Made by a program: the position numbers and the translations under genes. A model generated the notes under the pieces. It worked only from the letters and a program-made list of their open reading frames with translations, did not search any database and had not been told where the DNA came from. DNA of 64,000 nt from Pontibacillus litoralis JSM 072002. Its GTDB lineage: Bacteria; Bacillota; Bacilli; Bacillales; BH030062. Of this stretch, positions 8,265-16,776 are shown in pieces. Each line of letters begins with the position of its first letter. Positions within the stretch are counted from its first letter, which is position 1. The stretch spans positions 1 through 64,000 of the forward strand of contig NZ_AVPG01000006.1 in the NCBI RefSeq assembly GCF_000775615.1, written 5' to 3'.

Positions 8265-8336
8265 GTTCTCATAGGATAGTGTGCAAGTTATTTAAACCAT
8301 TCATATACATATGTACATGATTGAGGGGGAACATGG

Positions 8337-10133
8337 GTGGAAGCAATTATTGAATCCTATAGTCCGATTCTTATTTTTATTGCTATTTTATTAACGTTAA
8401 TGACGACTTACACTTCTTTGGATCTATTTACGTTAATGAATGCTACGGAAAAGCATAATCGCTTATTATTCTTAGGTGGTATAACCTCCATGGGAATAGG
8501 AATATGGGTGATGAACTTTCTAACAATGCTTGCTTTAGATATGTATGGCATTAAGGATAACCAGATGCTTTTAACGATATTATCTATTTTGTTAAGCATA
8601 TCTTTCACTGGAATAGCATTTAATTTTATCTACAATATGCGAGCACCATTTAAAAGAATTATGTTAACGAGTTTGTTTCTTACTTTTGCTGTCTTTGCAA
8701 CACATGTAATAGGTATGTACACGTTAAACTTAAGTATTGCGTATGATGTCGTCGTATTAAGTTTGTCACTATTATTGATCTATATGTCATTTCTTTTCTC
8801 CCTTTGGGTTGTATTCTCATACCAAAAGGATATACAACGGGCGCATTTATGGTTAAAACCAATGACAGCTATTATCATGACAGCCGCTATTGTAGAAGGA
8901 TACTTTTTGTTAACAAAAGCTTCGACATCATACGGCATATCAGATATTAACATACCTATTCAGTCATCACAGGAATCATTCATTCTCTACTTAGTCCTAT
9001 TTATTACAATATTAATTACCGCTGGTTTATTAGGGTCTAGTACATTCATTAATAATCGGTTGTTTACAAGTGATACGTATTTAAATGACTTTAAGCATGC
9101 GTTAGATGCTTCATCGATTGTAGCGATTACGGATGCAAAAGGACTAATTACGTATGTGAATGATAAATTTGTCGAAATTTCTCAATATGAAGAGCATGAA
9201 ATTTTAGGAAAAGACCATCGAATCTTAAATTCTGGTTACCATTCTAAAGCATTCTTTAAAGAACTATGGCGCACAATTGGCACTGGACACATCTGGAGAG
9301 GTGAAATTCGTAATAAAGCGAAAGACGGTTCTTATTATTGGGTAGATACTACGATTGTTCCTTTCTTGACGGAAAAAGGAAAACCATATCAGTACTTGGC
9401 TATTCGTAACGATATTACAGAAAGAAAGAAAACAGAAGAAATTTTGCACCGTCAAGATAAACTAGCTGCAGTTGGACAGCTAGCTGCAGGATTTGCTCAT
9501 GAAATTCGTAATCCTCTTACATCTATGAGAGGCTATGCAGAATTTCTTCAACTAGATGAAACCGTTTCAGAACGACAAGAATTTCTGTCCATTATTATCG
9601 ATGAAATTGAACGTGTAGATACGATTGTAGAAGACTTTATGGTGCTAGCAAAACCAAAGAACATAGAGCTAAAAGAGCATAATATTATTACGATTATTCA
9701 TAATGTCATGTCCTTGTTAGAATTTCACGCTAAAAAGCACAAAGTTTCCCTTTCATTTCAAGCAGATACGGATTACATTGTGTTAGACTGTGACGAAGAT
9801 CGTATTAAGCAAGTTATCTTAAACTTTGTGAAGAACGGGATTGAAGCTACTCCTAAAAACGGGGAAGTAAACGTACGTGTTACTCATACGCTAAGCGCCA
9901 TTACGATTACCATTTCTGATACAGGAATCGGTATTTCACCAGATAAATTAAAAAAGATTGGTGAACCATTTTTTACAACGAAAAAAGATGGAAATGGGTT
10001 AGGTTTAATGATGAGCTTTAAAATAATTGAATCACATAGTGGGCAGATAAATGTGGAAAGCGAAGTAAATAAAGGTACAACGTTTACCATCACACTGCCA
10101 ATGAAACAGATAGAGAAAGGAGATAGCCACTAA
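8337..10133 (+). CDS. Membrane histidine kinase with MHYT-like sensor, PAS, HisKA and HATPase domains
   Basis: The 598-residue kinase starts at GTG after GAGGGGGA. About seven N-terminal transmembrane helices (residues 10-245) resemble an MHYT sensor, proposed to bind a metal and sense a diatomic gas. The canonical MHYT words are altered: the first reads MNFLTML and the second THVIGMYT. A PAS/PAC domain (about 255-365, KDGSYYWVDT) follows. HisKA with the phospho-acceptor in FAHEIRNPLTS comes next, then HATPase boxes DTGIGI and GNGLGLMM. The pattern resembles sporulation-type orphan kinases (KinA-E group). No response regulator is adjacent, which fits an orphan kinase. Confidence 0.88.
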   Translation: MEAIIESYSPILIFIAILLTLMTTYTSLDLFTLMNATEKHNRLLFLGGITSMGIGIWVMNFLTMLALDMYGIKDNQMLLTILSILLSISFTGIAFNFIYNMRAPFKRIMLTSLFLTFAVFATHVIGMYTLNLSIAYDVVVLSLSLLLIYMSFLFSLWVVFSYQKDIQRAHLWLKPMTAIIMTAAIVEGYFLLTKASTSYGISDINIPIQSSQESFILYLVLFITILITAGLLGSSTFINNRLFTSDTYLNDFKHALDASSIVAITDAKGLITYVNDKFVEISQYEEHEILGKDHRILNSGYHSKAFFKELWRTIGTGHIWRGEIRNKAKDGSYYWVDTTIVPFLTEKGKPYQYLAIRNDITERKKTEEILHRQDKLAAVGQLAAGFAHEIRNPLTSMRGYAEFLQLDETVSERQEFLSIIIDEIERVDTIVEDFMVLAKPKNIELKEHNIITIIHNVMSLLEFHAKKHKVSLSFQADTDYIVLDCDEDRIKQVILNFVKNGIEATPKNGEVNVRVTHTLSAITITISDTGIGISPDKLKKIGEPFFTTKKDGNGLGLMMSFKIIESHSGQINVESEVNKGTTFTITLPMKQIEKGDSH

Positions 10134-10150
10134 TCGTCAGTGGCTATCTT
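10122..10150 (+). terminator. Intrinsic terminator overlapping the kinase stop codon
   Basis: Perfect 10-bp stem GATAGCCACT / AGTGGCTATC (10122-10131 with 10139-10148) with a 7-nt loop, followed by TTTCTT. The stop codon lies at the loop edge. Confidence 0.85.
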
Positions 10151-10191
10151 TCTTACTATTGAGTAGAACTTATAATAAGGGATTGGTCATA

Positions 10192-10464
10192 ATGAAACAA
10201 CCGAAAGATAGAAGGTTTGCAATTGCAAATCGTGAAGCGCGAATTGGGGTAGTATTAGCTATCATTCATTTTATTTGGTGGTTCGGATTTGCATACGGAT
10301 TAGGAGGGGAGAATCCGGGAGAATACACATATATTTTAGGATTTCCTGCTTGGTTTTTTTATAGTTGTATCGTAGGTTTTGTTATAATCGTTTTGCTAGT
10401 GGTTGCTTGCGTGAAATGGATATTTGTCGATGTACCGTTAGATGAAGAAGGTGAGCAACGGTGA
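10192..10464 (+). CDS. yhdT: YhdT family membrane protein (DUF997)
   Basis: The 90-residue protein has a basic N-terminus (NREARIGVVLAI) and two transmembrane helices (near residues 18-37 and 48-75), ending in the acidic tail DVPLDEEGEQR. I chose the ATG at 10192; an in-frame TTG at 10159 overlaps the preceding terminator region and is unlikely. YhdT is regularly encoded just before PanF and probably assists it, though its function is unproven. The stop overlaps the GTG start of panF by 4 nt. Confidence 0.88.
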   Translation: MKQPKDRRFAIANREARIGVVLAIIHFIWWFGFAYGLGGENPGEYTYILGFPAWFFYSCIVGFVIIVLLVVACVKWIFVDVPLDEEGEQR

Positions 10465-11897
10465 ATATTACTGTAACCATTGTATTATTCCTTTTTTTAT
10501 GTATTATTTTCGCTGTTGGCTTTTGGGCTAGTAAAAGTGTACAAACGTCTGAAAGTTTCTTGCAAGAGTATTTTTTAGGTGGACGACAACTTGGTGGCTT
10601 TATTCTTGCGATGACGATGACTGCTACTTATGGTAGTGCAAGTAGTTTTATTGGTGGTCCTGGCCTTGCATACAATCAAGGACTTGGCTGGGTATTACTT
10701 GCCATGTCTCAAGTCGTGACAGGCTATTTTGTATTAATGGTACTAGGTAAGCGATTTGCAATCATTGCCCGCAAATACAACGCCATTACGTTGATTGACT
10801 TTTTAAAAGTTCGATATAACAACAATAAATGGGTTGTCCTACTTGGAGCGTTCACTATCGTTGTTTTTTTATTTTCTGCGATGGCCGCTCAATGGGTGGG
10901 TGGTGCACGATTAATTGAATCTTTAACAGGGCTATCCTATACGAGTGCTTTATTTCTATTTGCTATTGCAGTTCTAGTGTATGTTGTCATAGGCGGCTTT
11001 AAAGCAGTTGCCTTAACAGATACTGTACAAGGGGTAGTAATGTTCTTTGGGACACTTATTCTATTAATTGCCACAATCATTGCTGGTGGTGGTGTAAATA
11101 ATATAATGGAAGACTTAGTAAGACTAAACCCTAACATGATTACTCCTTATGGGGCAAACGGTGATTTAAGTCCTGCCTACGTTTCTTCCTTTTGGATCTT
11201 AGTTGGTGTTGGTGTCGTCGGCTTGCCACACGTTACGGTACGAGCGATGTCTTATAAAAGCTCCAAAGCGATGCATCGAGCTATTATCATTGGAACCATT
11301 GTTGTAGGAGTCATTATGCTGAATATGCATTTAGTCGGTGTATTCGCCAAACCTATTTTGCCTAATATTGATAATGCAGATATGGTCATGCCTACAATAG
11401 CTCAGCACGTGCTCCCACCGTGGTTGGCAGGCATTGTGTTAGCAGCTCCTATGGCAGCAATCATGTCCACTGTCGATTCCTTATTACTTATCGTCAGCTC
11501 TGCAATAGTGAAGGATGTGTATATAAATTATGTAAATCCATCGGCTACAAACGAAAAAATTAAAAAACTAAGCTTTGGAGTAACTGCTACGCTAGGCATC
11601 TTGGTATTTTTATTTGCTTTACAACCTCCTGAATTGCTAATATGGCTGAACTTATATGCTTTTGGTGGACTTGAAGCAGCGTTTATTTGGCCAGTCGTCT
11701 TAGGATTGTATTGGTCAAAAGGAAATCAGTACGGTGCGATTGCGTCTATGGTAACAGGGATTGTTTCTTATGTAGTTGTAGATGTCTTTTATAGTTCATC
11801 ATTACCGGTTCATCCAGTCGTTTTACCTGTTGTGTTAACGTTTGTCGTGTATGTGCTAGTTAGTTTATCGACAAATCCGAAACAAGCGCATCTATAA
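10461..11897 (+). CDS. panF: Sodium/pantothenate symporter
   Basis: The 478-residue sodium:solute symporter has about 13 transmembrane helices. The N-terminus carries SESFLQEYFLGGRQLGGFIL and TATYGSASSFIGGPGLAY, family-typical for PanF. The DTVQGVVMFFG stretch and the sodium-site region MAAIMSTVDSLLLIVSSA (near residues 335-352) are present. It imports pantothenate with Na+ for coenzyme A synthesis. The start is GTG, in GTGA overlap with yhdT, so the pair is translationally coupled. A sodium-driven carrier is unremarkable in this group. Confidence 0.92.
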   Translation: MNITVTIVLFLFLCIIFAVGFWASKSVQTSESFLQEYFLGGRQLGGFILAMTMTATYGSASSFIGGPGLAYNQGLGWVLLAMSQVVTGYFVLMVLGKRFAIIARKYNAITLIDFLKVRYNNNKWVVLLGAFTIVVFLFSAMAAQWVGGARLIESLTGLSYTSALFLFAIAVLVYVVIGGFKAVALTDTVQGVVMFFGTLILLIATIIAGGGVNNIMEDLVRLNPNMITPYGANGDLSPAYVSSFWILVGVGVVGLPHVTVRAMSYKSSKAMHRAIIIGTIVVGVIMLNMHLVGVFAKPILPNIDNADMVMPTIAQHVLPPWLAGIVLAAPMAAIMSTVDSLLLIVSSAIVKDVYINYVNPSATNEKIKKLSFGVTATLGILVFLFALQPPELLIWLNLYAFGGLEAAFIWPVVLGLYWSKGNQYGAIASMVTGIVSYVVVDVFYSSSLPVHPVVLPVVLTFVVYVLVSLSTNPKQAHL

Positions 11898-11907
11898 TCT
11901 TTATGAT

Positions 11908-11934
11908 AAAAGCTATCTAGTATAGGTAGCTTTT
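11908..11934 (+). terminator. Intrinsic terminator after panF
   Basis: Stem AAAAGCTA / TAGCTTTT (11908-11915 with 11927-11934) continues into a T-rich tail. Confidence 0.8.
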
Positions 11935-11949
11935 TCTTTGTAATGAATT

Positions 11950-11966
11950 TGTTATATAACTGTTAT
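11950..11966 (+). promoter_or_regulatory. WalR (YycF) binding box upstream of the LysM/3D gene
   Basis: TGTTAT, five bases, TGTTAT (11950-11955 and 11961-11966) matches the WalR direct-repeat consensus TGTWAH-N5-TGTWAH at every position. It is about 100 nt before the start codon. A likely -10 TATAGT is at 12019-12024. In B. subtilis the related yocH gene belongs to the WalR regulon, so the placement makes sense. Confidence 0.75.
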
Positions 11967-12064
11967 GAATGAAATGATAATGTTACCTCCTTGTTCTTTG
12001 CATACGATTGTTATCTGTTATAGTAATACATAGATTAAGTTGCACGTACATAGGAGGCATATAT

Positions 12065-12886
12065 ATGAAGAAAACAATCATGTCATTAGTAGCAGTTGCA
12101 GGCTTTTCAGGCGCTTTTGCATCAGCTGCTCATGCAGAAGAAGTATCCGTAACTACAGGAGATACACTTTGGGATCTATCCAGAGCACATAACGTATCCG
12201 TTCAAGACATTAAAGATTGGAATAACTTAACAAGCAATATCATTTATCCAAATATGCAATTATCCATTTCTACAGCAGCAAAACCACAAACAAATGCAGC
12301 TGTGTATACAGTTCAATCAGGTGACACGCTATGGGAAATTGCTCATCGTCAAGGAATATCTGTACACGAATTAAAAGAATGGAATGGATTACATTCAGAT
12401 ATCATTCGAGCAGGACAACAATTAACACTAAATGGGGCAAAAGCTGTTTCATCTAATCCAGTAGAAGCGCAAGCAACAGTGAAAGCAGAGAAGAAAGAGC
12501 CAGCACCGAAACAAGAAGTAAAGAAAGAGCAATCTAAACAAACAAAAACAAAAGTGGAAACAGCACAGCCAATACAAAATAAGCAAGCAGCATCTGCAAA
12601 AATGATAGAAGTATCTTCCACTGCTTATACTGCTGAGTGCAACGGTTGTTCTGGAATTACGTCAACAGGCATTAACCTGAAAGAAAATCCAAACCAAAAA
12701 GTAATTGCTGTAGACCCTAGTGTCATCCCGTTAGGATCAAAAGTATATGTAGAAGGTTATGGGGAAGCAATTGCCGGAGATGTTGGTGGTAGTATTAAAG
12801 GAAATAAAATCGATGTCTTCTTCCCTGATCGAAGCAAAGCGTTGCAATGGGGAAATCGTACAGTAACCGTTAAAGTTTTAAATTAA
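12065..12886 (+). CDS. yocH: Secreted LysM-LysM-3D domain cell-wall protein, YocH-like
   Basis: The start is ATG 12065, seven bases after AGGAGG, giving 273 residues; an upstream in-frame start lacks a site. A signal peptide ends at SAAHA-EE. Two LysM repeats follow (SVTTGDTLWDLSRAH and YTVQSGDTLWEIAHR, about residues 27-68 and 78-121). A Lys/Gln/Glu-rich linker leads to a C-terminal 3D domain: STAYTAECNGCSG, DPSVIPLGS, AGDVGGSIKGNKIDVFF, with the three conserved aspartates. 3D domains resemble lytic transglycosylase MltA, so a wall-remodelling or muropeptide-releasing role is likely. The upstream WalR box supports control by wall status. Confidence 0.9.
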   Translation: MKKTIMSLVAVAGFSGAFASAAHAEEVSVTTGDTLWDLSRAHNVSVQDIKDWNNLTSNIIYPNMQLSISTAAKPQTNAAVYTVQSGDTLWEIAHRQGISVHELKEWNGLHSDIIRAGQQLTLNGAKAVSSNPVEAQATVKAEKKEPAPKQEVKKEQSKQTKTKVETAQPIQNKQAASAKMIEVSSTAYTAECNGCSGITSTGINLKENPNQKVIAVDPSVIPLGSKVYVEGYGEAIAGDVGGSIKGNKIDVFFPDRSKALQWGNRTVTVKVLN

Positions 12887-12899
12887 TTTATATGGGATG

Positions 12900-12932
12900 A
12901 ACCGCCTCTTTATAAAAAGGGGCGGTTTTTTT
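12900..12932 (+). terminator. Intrinsic terminator of the LysM/3D gene
   Basis: A 12-bp stem (12900-12911 with 12916-12927, one G-U pair) followed by T residues. Confidence 0.88.
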
Positions 12933-12935
12933 GAT

Positions 12936-12964
12936 GTATAAAATGACAAGCATCATCCATCCTA
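12936..12964 (+). promoter_or_regulatory. Forespore (sigma-G/sigma-F)-like promoter of the YfhD-like gene
   Basis: GTATA (12936-12940), a 17-nt spacer and CATCCTA (12958-12964) fit the sigma-G/F pattern GHATR-N17/18-CATNNTA. The same geometry recurs before the second small gene at 15252. No good sigma-A boxes are seen. Confidence 0.55.
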
Positions 12965-12999
12965 AATAAAGGGACACCACAAGGAAAGGAGAATGAAGG

Positions 13000-13182
13000 A
13001 TGACAAGAGGGCAAAGTAAGCAGAATAAAGCGAAGCAAGATGCAAAGTTGTCGCAAACACCTGATAAAGACGTTACGCGTGATGGGATGGATGTCGAATA
13101 TGCGGAAGAATTTGCTGATCCTAATGACCAAGAAGCTAAACAACGAGCAAATGAAGCGACCAAACGTGTAAAAGGAGAATAG
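13000..13182 (+). CDS. YfhD-like small hydrophilic (spore-type) protein
   Basis: The 60-residue, highly charged protein has no hydrophobic segment. The N-terminus TRGQSKQNKAKQDAKL and the C-terminal block DVEYAEEFADPNDQEAKQRA resemble the YfhD family of small Bacillus spore-associated proteins. AAGGAG lies 8 nt before the ATG. A forespore-type promoter upstream supports expression in the developing spore, as I recall for yfhD. Its function is unknown. The gene at 15252 encodes a related core (DVEFAEE), so the two may be paralogues. Confidence 0.72.
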   Translation: MTRGQSKQNKAKQDAKLSQTPDKDVTRDGMDVEYAEEFADPNDQEAKQRANEATKRVKGE

Positions 13183-13196
13183 ACGGAAAGATAAAA

Positions 13197-13226
13197 TCAG
13201 GCTATGGAGCAACTACCATAGCCTGA
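13197..13226 (-). terminator. Intrinsic terminator, mainly for the aldehyde dehydrogenase operon
   Basis: Perfect 11-bp stem (13197-13207 with 13216-13226) and an 8-nt loop. On the minus strand it is followed by TTTTATCTTT; on the plus strand the tail is poorer. Confidence 0.82.
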
Positions 13227-13232
13227 AACATT

Positions 13233-13565
13233 TTAATAATCTTTAAACACTCGCGAGCGCGTAAAAAAACGAACACCTTCGGGACCTTCTAATGAGAACA
13301 TGCCACCACGACCTTCCACAACATCGATGATCAGCTGCGTGTGTTGCCAGTATTCGTACTGTTTACGATGCATATAGAATGGACACCCCCCAATATGACC
13401 TAAATACACATCGGCATCACCTACGATAAAATCATCTTGTGCATAACACATAGGAGAACTACCATCACAACATCCTCCAGATTGATGAAACAAAAGTGGA
13501 CCATGCTTTGCATATAAGTTGTCAATTAATTGTAGAGCATCATTCGTCGCAGTAACTTTATCCAT
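13233..13565 (-). CDS. DUF779 family protein, aldehyde dehydrogenase partner
   Basis: The 110-residue protein has a cysteine-rich patch QSGGCCDGSSPMCY (near residues 28-41) and IGGCPFYM (near 58-65), followed by VEGRGGMFSLEGPEG. These are hallmarks of DUF779, which is regularly encoded beside acetaldehyde dehydrogenases. The cysteines may bind metal or form a redox or assembly site; the function is not established. It starts 2 nt after the aldehyde dehydrogenase stop, so the two are co-transcribed. Confidence 0.88.
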   Translation of the reverse strand: MDKVTATNDALQLIDNLYAKHGPLLFHQSGGCCDGSSPMCYAQDDFIVGDADVYLGHIGGCPFYMHRKQYEYWQHTQLIIDVVEGRGGMFSLEGPEGVRFFTRSRVFKDY

Positions 13566-13567
13566 AT

Positions 13568-15088
13568 TTAAAACAGTCCTAATTTATCTTCATTGTAACT
13601 AACGAGTAAATTTTTCGTTTGTTGATAGTGAGAGAGCATCATTTTATGGTTTTCACGGCCAATTCCTGACATTTTATATCCGCCAAAAGCAGCATGGGCA
13701 GGATAAACGTGGTAGCAGTTCGTCCAAACACGCCCAGCTTCAATGTTACGACCGAAACGATAGGCTGTGTTCATATTGCGTGTCCATACACCAGCACCTA
13801 AACCGTATAATGTATGATTTGCAATTTCCAAGGCTTCTTCTTCATTGCTAAATGTTGTTACAGAGACAACAGGACCGAAAATCTCTTCCTGGAAGATTCT
13901 CATGTTATTTGTACCTTTAAATATAGTCGGCTCAACGTAATAACCATTGCTTAACTCCCCATCTAATACGTTACGCTTGCCACCAATTAAGCACTCCGCT
14001 CCTTCTTCCTTACCAATAGCAAGATAGGACATTATTTTTTCCAATTGTTCGTTAGAGGCTTGAGCACCAATCATCGTTTCTGTATCTAGCGGATTTCCTT
14101 GTTTAATTTGTTTCACTCGCTCTATAGCACGTTCCATGAATGCGTCATAAATAGATTCATGGATAAGGGCACGTGAAGGGCATGTACACACTTCTCCTTG
14201 GTTTAAGGCGAATAAGACGAATCCTTCTATCGCTTTATCTAAAAATGCATCATCTTGATCCATTACATCTGGAAAGAAAATGTTAGGTGATTTTCCTCCT
14301 AACTCTAACGTCACAGGGATAATATTTTGCGAAGCATACTGCATAATCATTCTTCCAGTTGTCGTTTCCCCAGTAAAAGCTACTTTTGCAATACGTTCAT
14401 TGGAGGCAAGTGGTTTCCCTGCTTCTACGCCGAGACCATTGACAACGTTAAGGACACCAGGAGGAAGAATGTCTTGAATAAGCTCTACAACAACCATAAT
14501 AGAAGCAGGAGTTTGCTCTGCTGGTTTTAACACGACACAATTTCCAGCAGCTAAAGCAGGTGCTAGTTTCCAAGTAGCCATTAAAATAGGGAAGTTCCAA
14601 GGGATTATTTGTCCAACAACCCCTAAAGGTTCTTGAAAATGATAGGCTACTGTGTCGTTATCCACTTGGCTAATGGAACCTTCTTCAGCACGAATACAAC
14701 CTGCAAAGTAGCGGAAATGATCAATAACTAGTGGAATATCTGCAGCAAGCGTTTCCCGTACAGACTTTCCGTTGTCCCACGTTTCTGCAACAGCTAAAGT
14801 CTCTAAGTTTTCCTCTAAACGATCGGAAATTTTATTCAGTAATAGGGAACGTTCTGCTGCTGACGTCTTCCCCCAATCATCTTTCGCTTTATGGGCGGCA
14901 TCTAAGGCTAATTCAATGTCTTCTTTCGATGAGCGAGCGACTTCACAAAAGACTTGTCCACTTACAGGGCTAACATTTTCTAAATATTCTCCTTTAACAG
15001 GCTTTACCCATTCTCCACCGATGAAATTATCGTATCTTTGTTTAAACGTTACCTTCGAACCAATTTCTCCTGGATTAGCATAAATCAT
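13568..15088 (-). CDS. NAD-dependent aldehyde dehydrogenase (acetaldehyde dehydrogenase type)
   Basis: The start at 15088 is preferred because GAGGAGG lies 7 nt upstream; an ATG 6 nt earlier sits too close. The 506-residue enzyme shows the cofactor region [14 protein letters not shown], catalytic glutamate in LELGGKSPN and nucleophile cysteine in [11 protein letters not shown]. The C-terminus [19 protein letters not shown] matches ExaC/AcoD-like acetaldehyde dehydrogenases. It oxidises aldehydes to acids with NAD+. DUF779 follows in the same operon, which is characteristic of this subgroup. Tandem GTTACAA repeats in the leader (15107-15120) could be a regulator site. Confidence 0.92.
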   Translation of the reverse strand: MIYANPGEIGSKVTFKQRYDNFIGGEWVKPVKGEYLENVSPVSGQVFCEVARSSKEDIELALDAAHKAKDDWGKTSAAERSLLLNKISDRLEENLETLAVAETWDNGKSVRETLAADIPLVIDHFRYFAGCIRAEEGSISQVDNDTVAYHFQEPLGVVGQIIPWNFPILMATWKLAPALAAGNCVVLKPAEQTPASIMVVVELIQDILPPGVLNVVNGLGVEAGKPLASNERIAKVAFTGETTTGRMIMQYASQNIIPVTLELGGKSPNIFFPDVMDQDDAFLDKAIEGFVLFALNQGEVCTCPSRALIHESIYDAFMERAIERVKQIKQGNPLDTETMIGAQASNEQLEKIMSYLAIGKEEGAECLIGGKRNVLDGELSNGYYVEPTIFKGTNNMRIFQEEIFGPVVSVTTFSNEEEALEIANHTLYGLGAGVWTRNMNTAYRFGRNIEAGRVWTNCYHVYPAHAAFGGYKMSGIGRENHKMMLSHYQQTKNLLVSYNEDKLGLF

Positions 15089-15182
15089 GTACATTCCTCC
15101 TCAATATTGTAACTTGTAACAAACCTCACTTATATTCTAAATTTTCTAACTATTACAAGCAAGAAAAAAGGATGATGAATAA

Positions 15183-15211
15183 GTATATATTTTTTACAAA
15201 AGTACATGTTA
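15183..15211 (+). promoter_or_regulatory. Forespore (sigma-G/sigma-F)-like promoter of the 45-residue gene
   Basis: GTATA (15183-15187), a 17-nt spacer and CATGTTA (15205-15211). The spacing and boxes match the promoter at 12936 that precedes the related small gene. Confidence 0.55.
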
Positions 15212-15251
15212 TAAATGCAAGACTATACTTAGCATAAAAGGAGTATGACAA

Positions 15252-15389
15252 ATGGCTAAACGAAATCAGGCAAAAAACAACAAACCAGAAAAACAGAAAA
15301 GAGACGTAGAATTTGCTGAAGAAATGAACCCACAGCAACAAGGACAACAGCGTAACCAACAAAAAGCCAATCGTAATAACAATCAATAA
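15252..15389 (+). CDS. Small Gln/Asn/Lys-rich spore-type protein
   Basis: This is a 45-residue ORF with AAAAGGAG 8 nt before its ATG. The product begins MAKRNQAKNNKPEKQKRD, then VEFAEEMNPQQQGQQ, and ends in a basic Asn-rich tail. The EFAEE...QQQ segment recalls gamma-type small acid-soluble spore proteins and also the DVEYAEE core of the YfhD-like protein at 13000. The forespore-type promoter fits. I cannot assign it firmly to either family. A small hairpin (15415-15438) and a strong terminator follow. Confidence 0.68.
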   Translation: MAKRNQAKNNKPEKQKRDVEFAEEMNPQQQGQQRNQQKANRNNNQ

Positions 15390-15488
15390 ACATAACGAAC
15401 CTTGTATAGACAACGGCAGTAGGATTACACCTTCTGCCTCAATTGACGAAGCGGAGTAGCGTCAGGAAAGTGTGGTTTTGTAACTATG

Positions 15489-15534
15489 AAAAAGTCCAAT
15501 TTCTCACTTTAATAATGGAGAAATTGGACTTTTT
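15489..15534. terminator. Strong bidirectional terminator
   Basis: Perfect 17-bp inverted repeat (15489-15505 with 15518-15534), 12-nt loop, with A and T tracts forming the stem base. It separates the convergent spore-type gene and nos. Confidence 0.93.
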
Positions 15535-15552
15535 TCGTTGCATATCACGATA

Positions 15553-16641
15553 CTACATGCACGAATATGGTTTATCTTGATAAAAGTAATTAGGCGAGTG
15601 AATCGTATTATCATATTCTTGGTGAAAGATATGCGTAGTAGCCGGGGATACAGGTGGGTTCAGCCAAACCCAGTCTCCTGTCAATTGTCTTCCGCATTGA
15701 TGCTCTTGTTGTTCAAACAACTGAAACTGATCGGCAGCAGTATGATGATCAACAATACTAACTCCGACTTTTTTGTAAGAGTGAATCACAGCCGTATTTA
15801 ACTCGATTAAGGCACGGTCTTTCCAAAGCGAGCTATTTCTCTTTGTATCTAATCCCATTTTCTCCGCAATGACGGGGAGAAGGTTGTACCGAAAGTCATC
15901 AGCTAAATTCCGAGCACCAATTTCAGTTTCCATATACCATCCGTTGAAAGGAGCAGCTTTATACTCGATTCCACCAATTTCCAACTTCATGTCAGAAAGG
16001 AGAGGAACAGCATACCACTTAAGCTTTAACGCCTCGAACCATGGTAAATTGGGATGCTTTATAGGAACCTCTAAGACGATATCTTGAGGTACTTCAAACC
16101 AAACTGGATCGTTCTCTCCAATTTGAATGACCCAAGGGAGAATATCAAAAGGAGTATCATTTCCTTTCCACCCTAATCGTTGACATTCGGTGGTAAAGGA
16201 AAGGGAGTCAGGATCACCTATAACTCCTTGTGATGTTTCATATCCTGCGTAACGAATCAATTGATGATTCCAAATTCGAATGGAATCGTCTTTATGTGAC
16301 GGTTTGAAAATAGATATGGCAGGTCGGATTTTTCCATTATTTGTTGCATAGTTCACGTGATCTACTAGAGCATGATATACTTCATCTGCAGTACATGCAG
16401 AACGATAGTCAAAAACGGTTAGGCTATTCCAAAACAAACGTCCAATACATTTGTTGCTGTTTCGCCAGGCCATTTTCGCTCCATGAGTTAATTCTTCCGT
16501 CGTATGTTCATAAAAACCCGTTTCCGCAATGGACTTTTTTACTTCTTCTAAGCGAATATTTAATGTATGTTCAGATTTCTTTAATTCACGATAGCAAGTC
16601 GTTATAAATTGTTCCGCTTGATGTATCCTATCTCTATTCAT
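15553..16641 (-). CDS. nos: Nitric oxide synthase oxygenase
   Basis: The 362-residue protein is the haem oxygenase domain only, as in B. subtilis NOS (about 363). The proximal haem thiolate is in [10 protein letters not shown] (Cys65). Substrate and pterin regions are recognisable in [28 protein letters not shown] and [13 protein letters not shown]. It converts L-arginine to citrulline and NO using electrons from cellular flavodoxin reductases, as there is no fused reductase. In Bacillus, NO protects against oxidative stress and some antibiotics. It is monocistronic and divergent from uvsE. Confidence 0.95.
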   Translation of the reverse strand: MNRDRIHQAEQFITTCYRELKKSEHTLNIRLEEVKKSIAETGFYEHTTEELTHGAKMAWRNSNKCIGRLFWNSLTVFDYRSACTADEVYHALVDHVNYATNNGKIRPAISIFKPSHKDDSIRIWNHQLIRYAGYETSQGVIGDPDSLSFTTECQRLGWKGNDTPFDILPWVIQIGENDPVWFEVPQDIVLEVPIKHPNLPWFEALKLKWYAVPLLSDMKLEIGGIEYKAAPFNGWYMETEIGARNLADDFRYNLLPVIAEKMGLDTKRNSSLWKDRALIELNTAVIHSYKKVGVSIVDHHTAADQFQLFEQQEHQCGRQLTGDWVWLNPPVSPATTHIFHQEYDNTIHSPNYFYQDKPYSCM

Positions 16642-16776
16642 TGCTTAACCTCCAATAACCAACGCATGGACTATTGTACCACATTTTGATTCGGCGTATA
16701 TGACGGTAGCTTTGAATAGAATGTGGCAGCAGTGATAAAAATACGTATTACTAAATAATCAAGTTGGTGAGCTAAA

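Noticed and set aside
12888-13212. Two overlapping minus-strand ORFs of 91 and 100 residues
   Set aside because: They lie opposite the terminator, forespore-type promoter and YfhD-like gene, and share no known family.
15153-15413. 86-residue hydrophobic minus-strand ORF
   Set aside because: Antisense of the Lys/Asn/Gln-rich 45-residue gene, whose reverse complement reads as hydrophobic codons; the plus-strand frame has the site and promoter.
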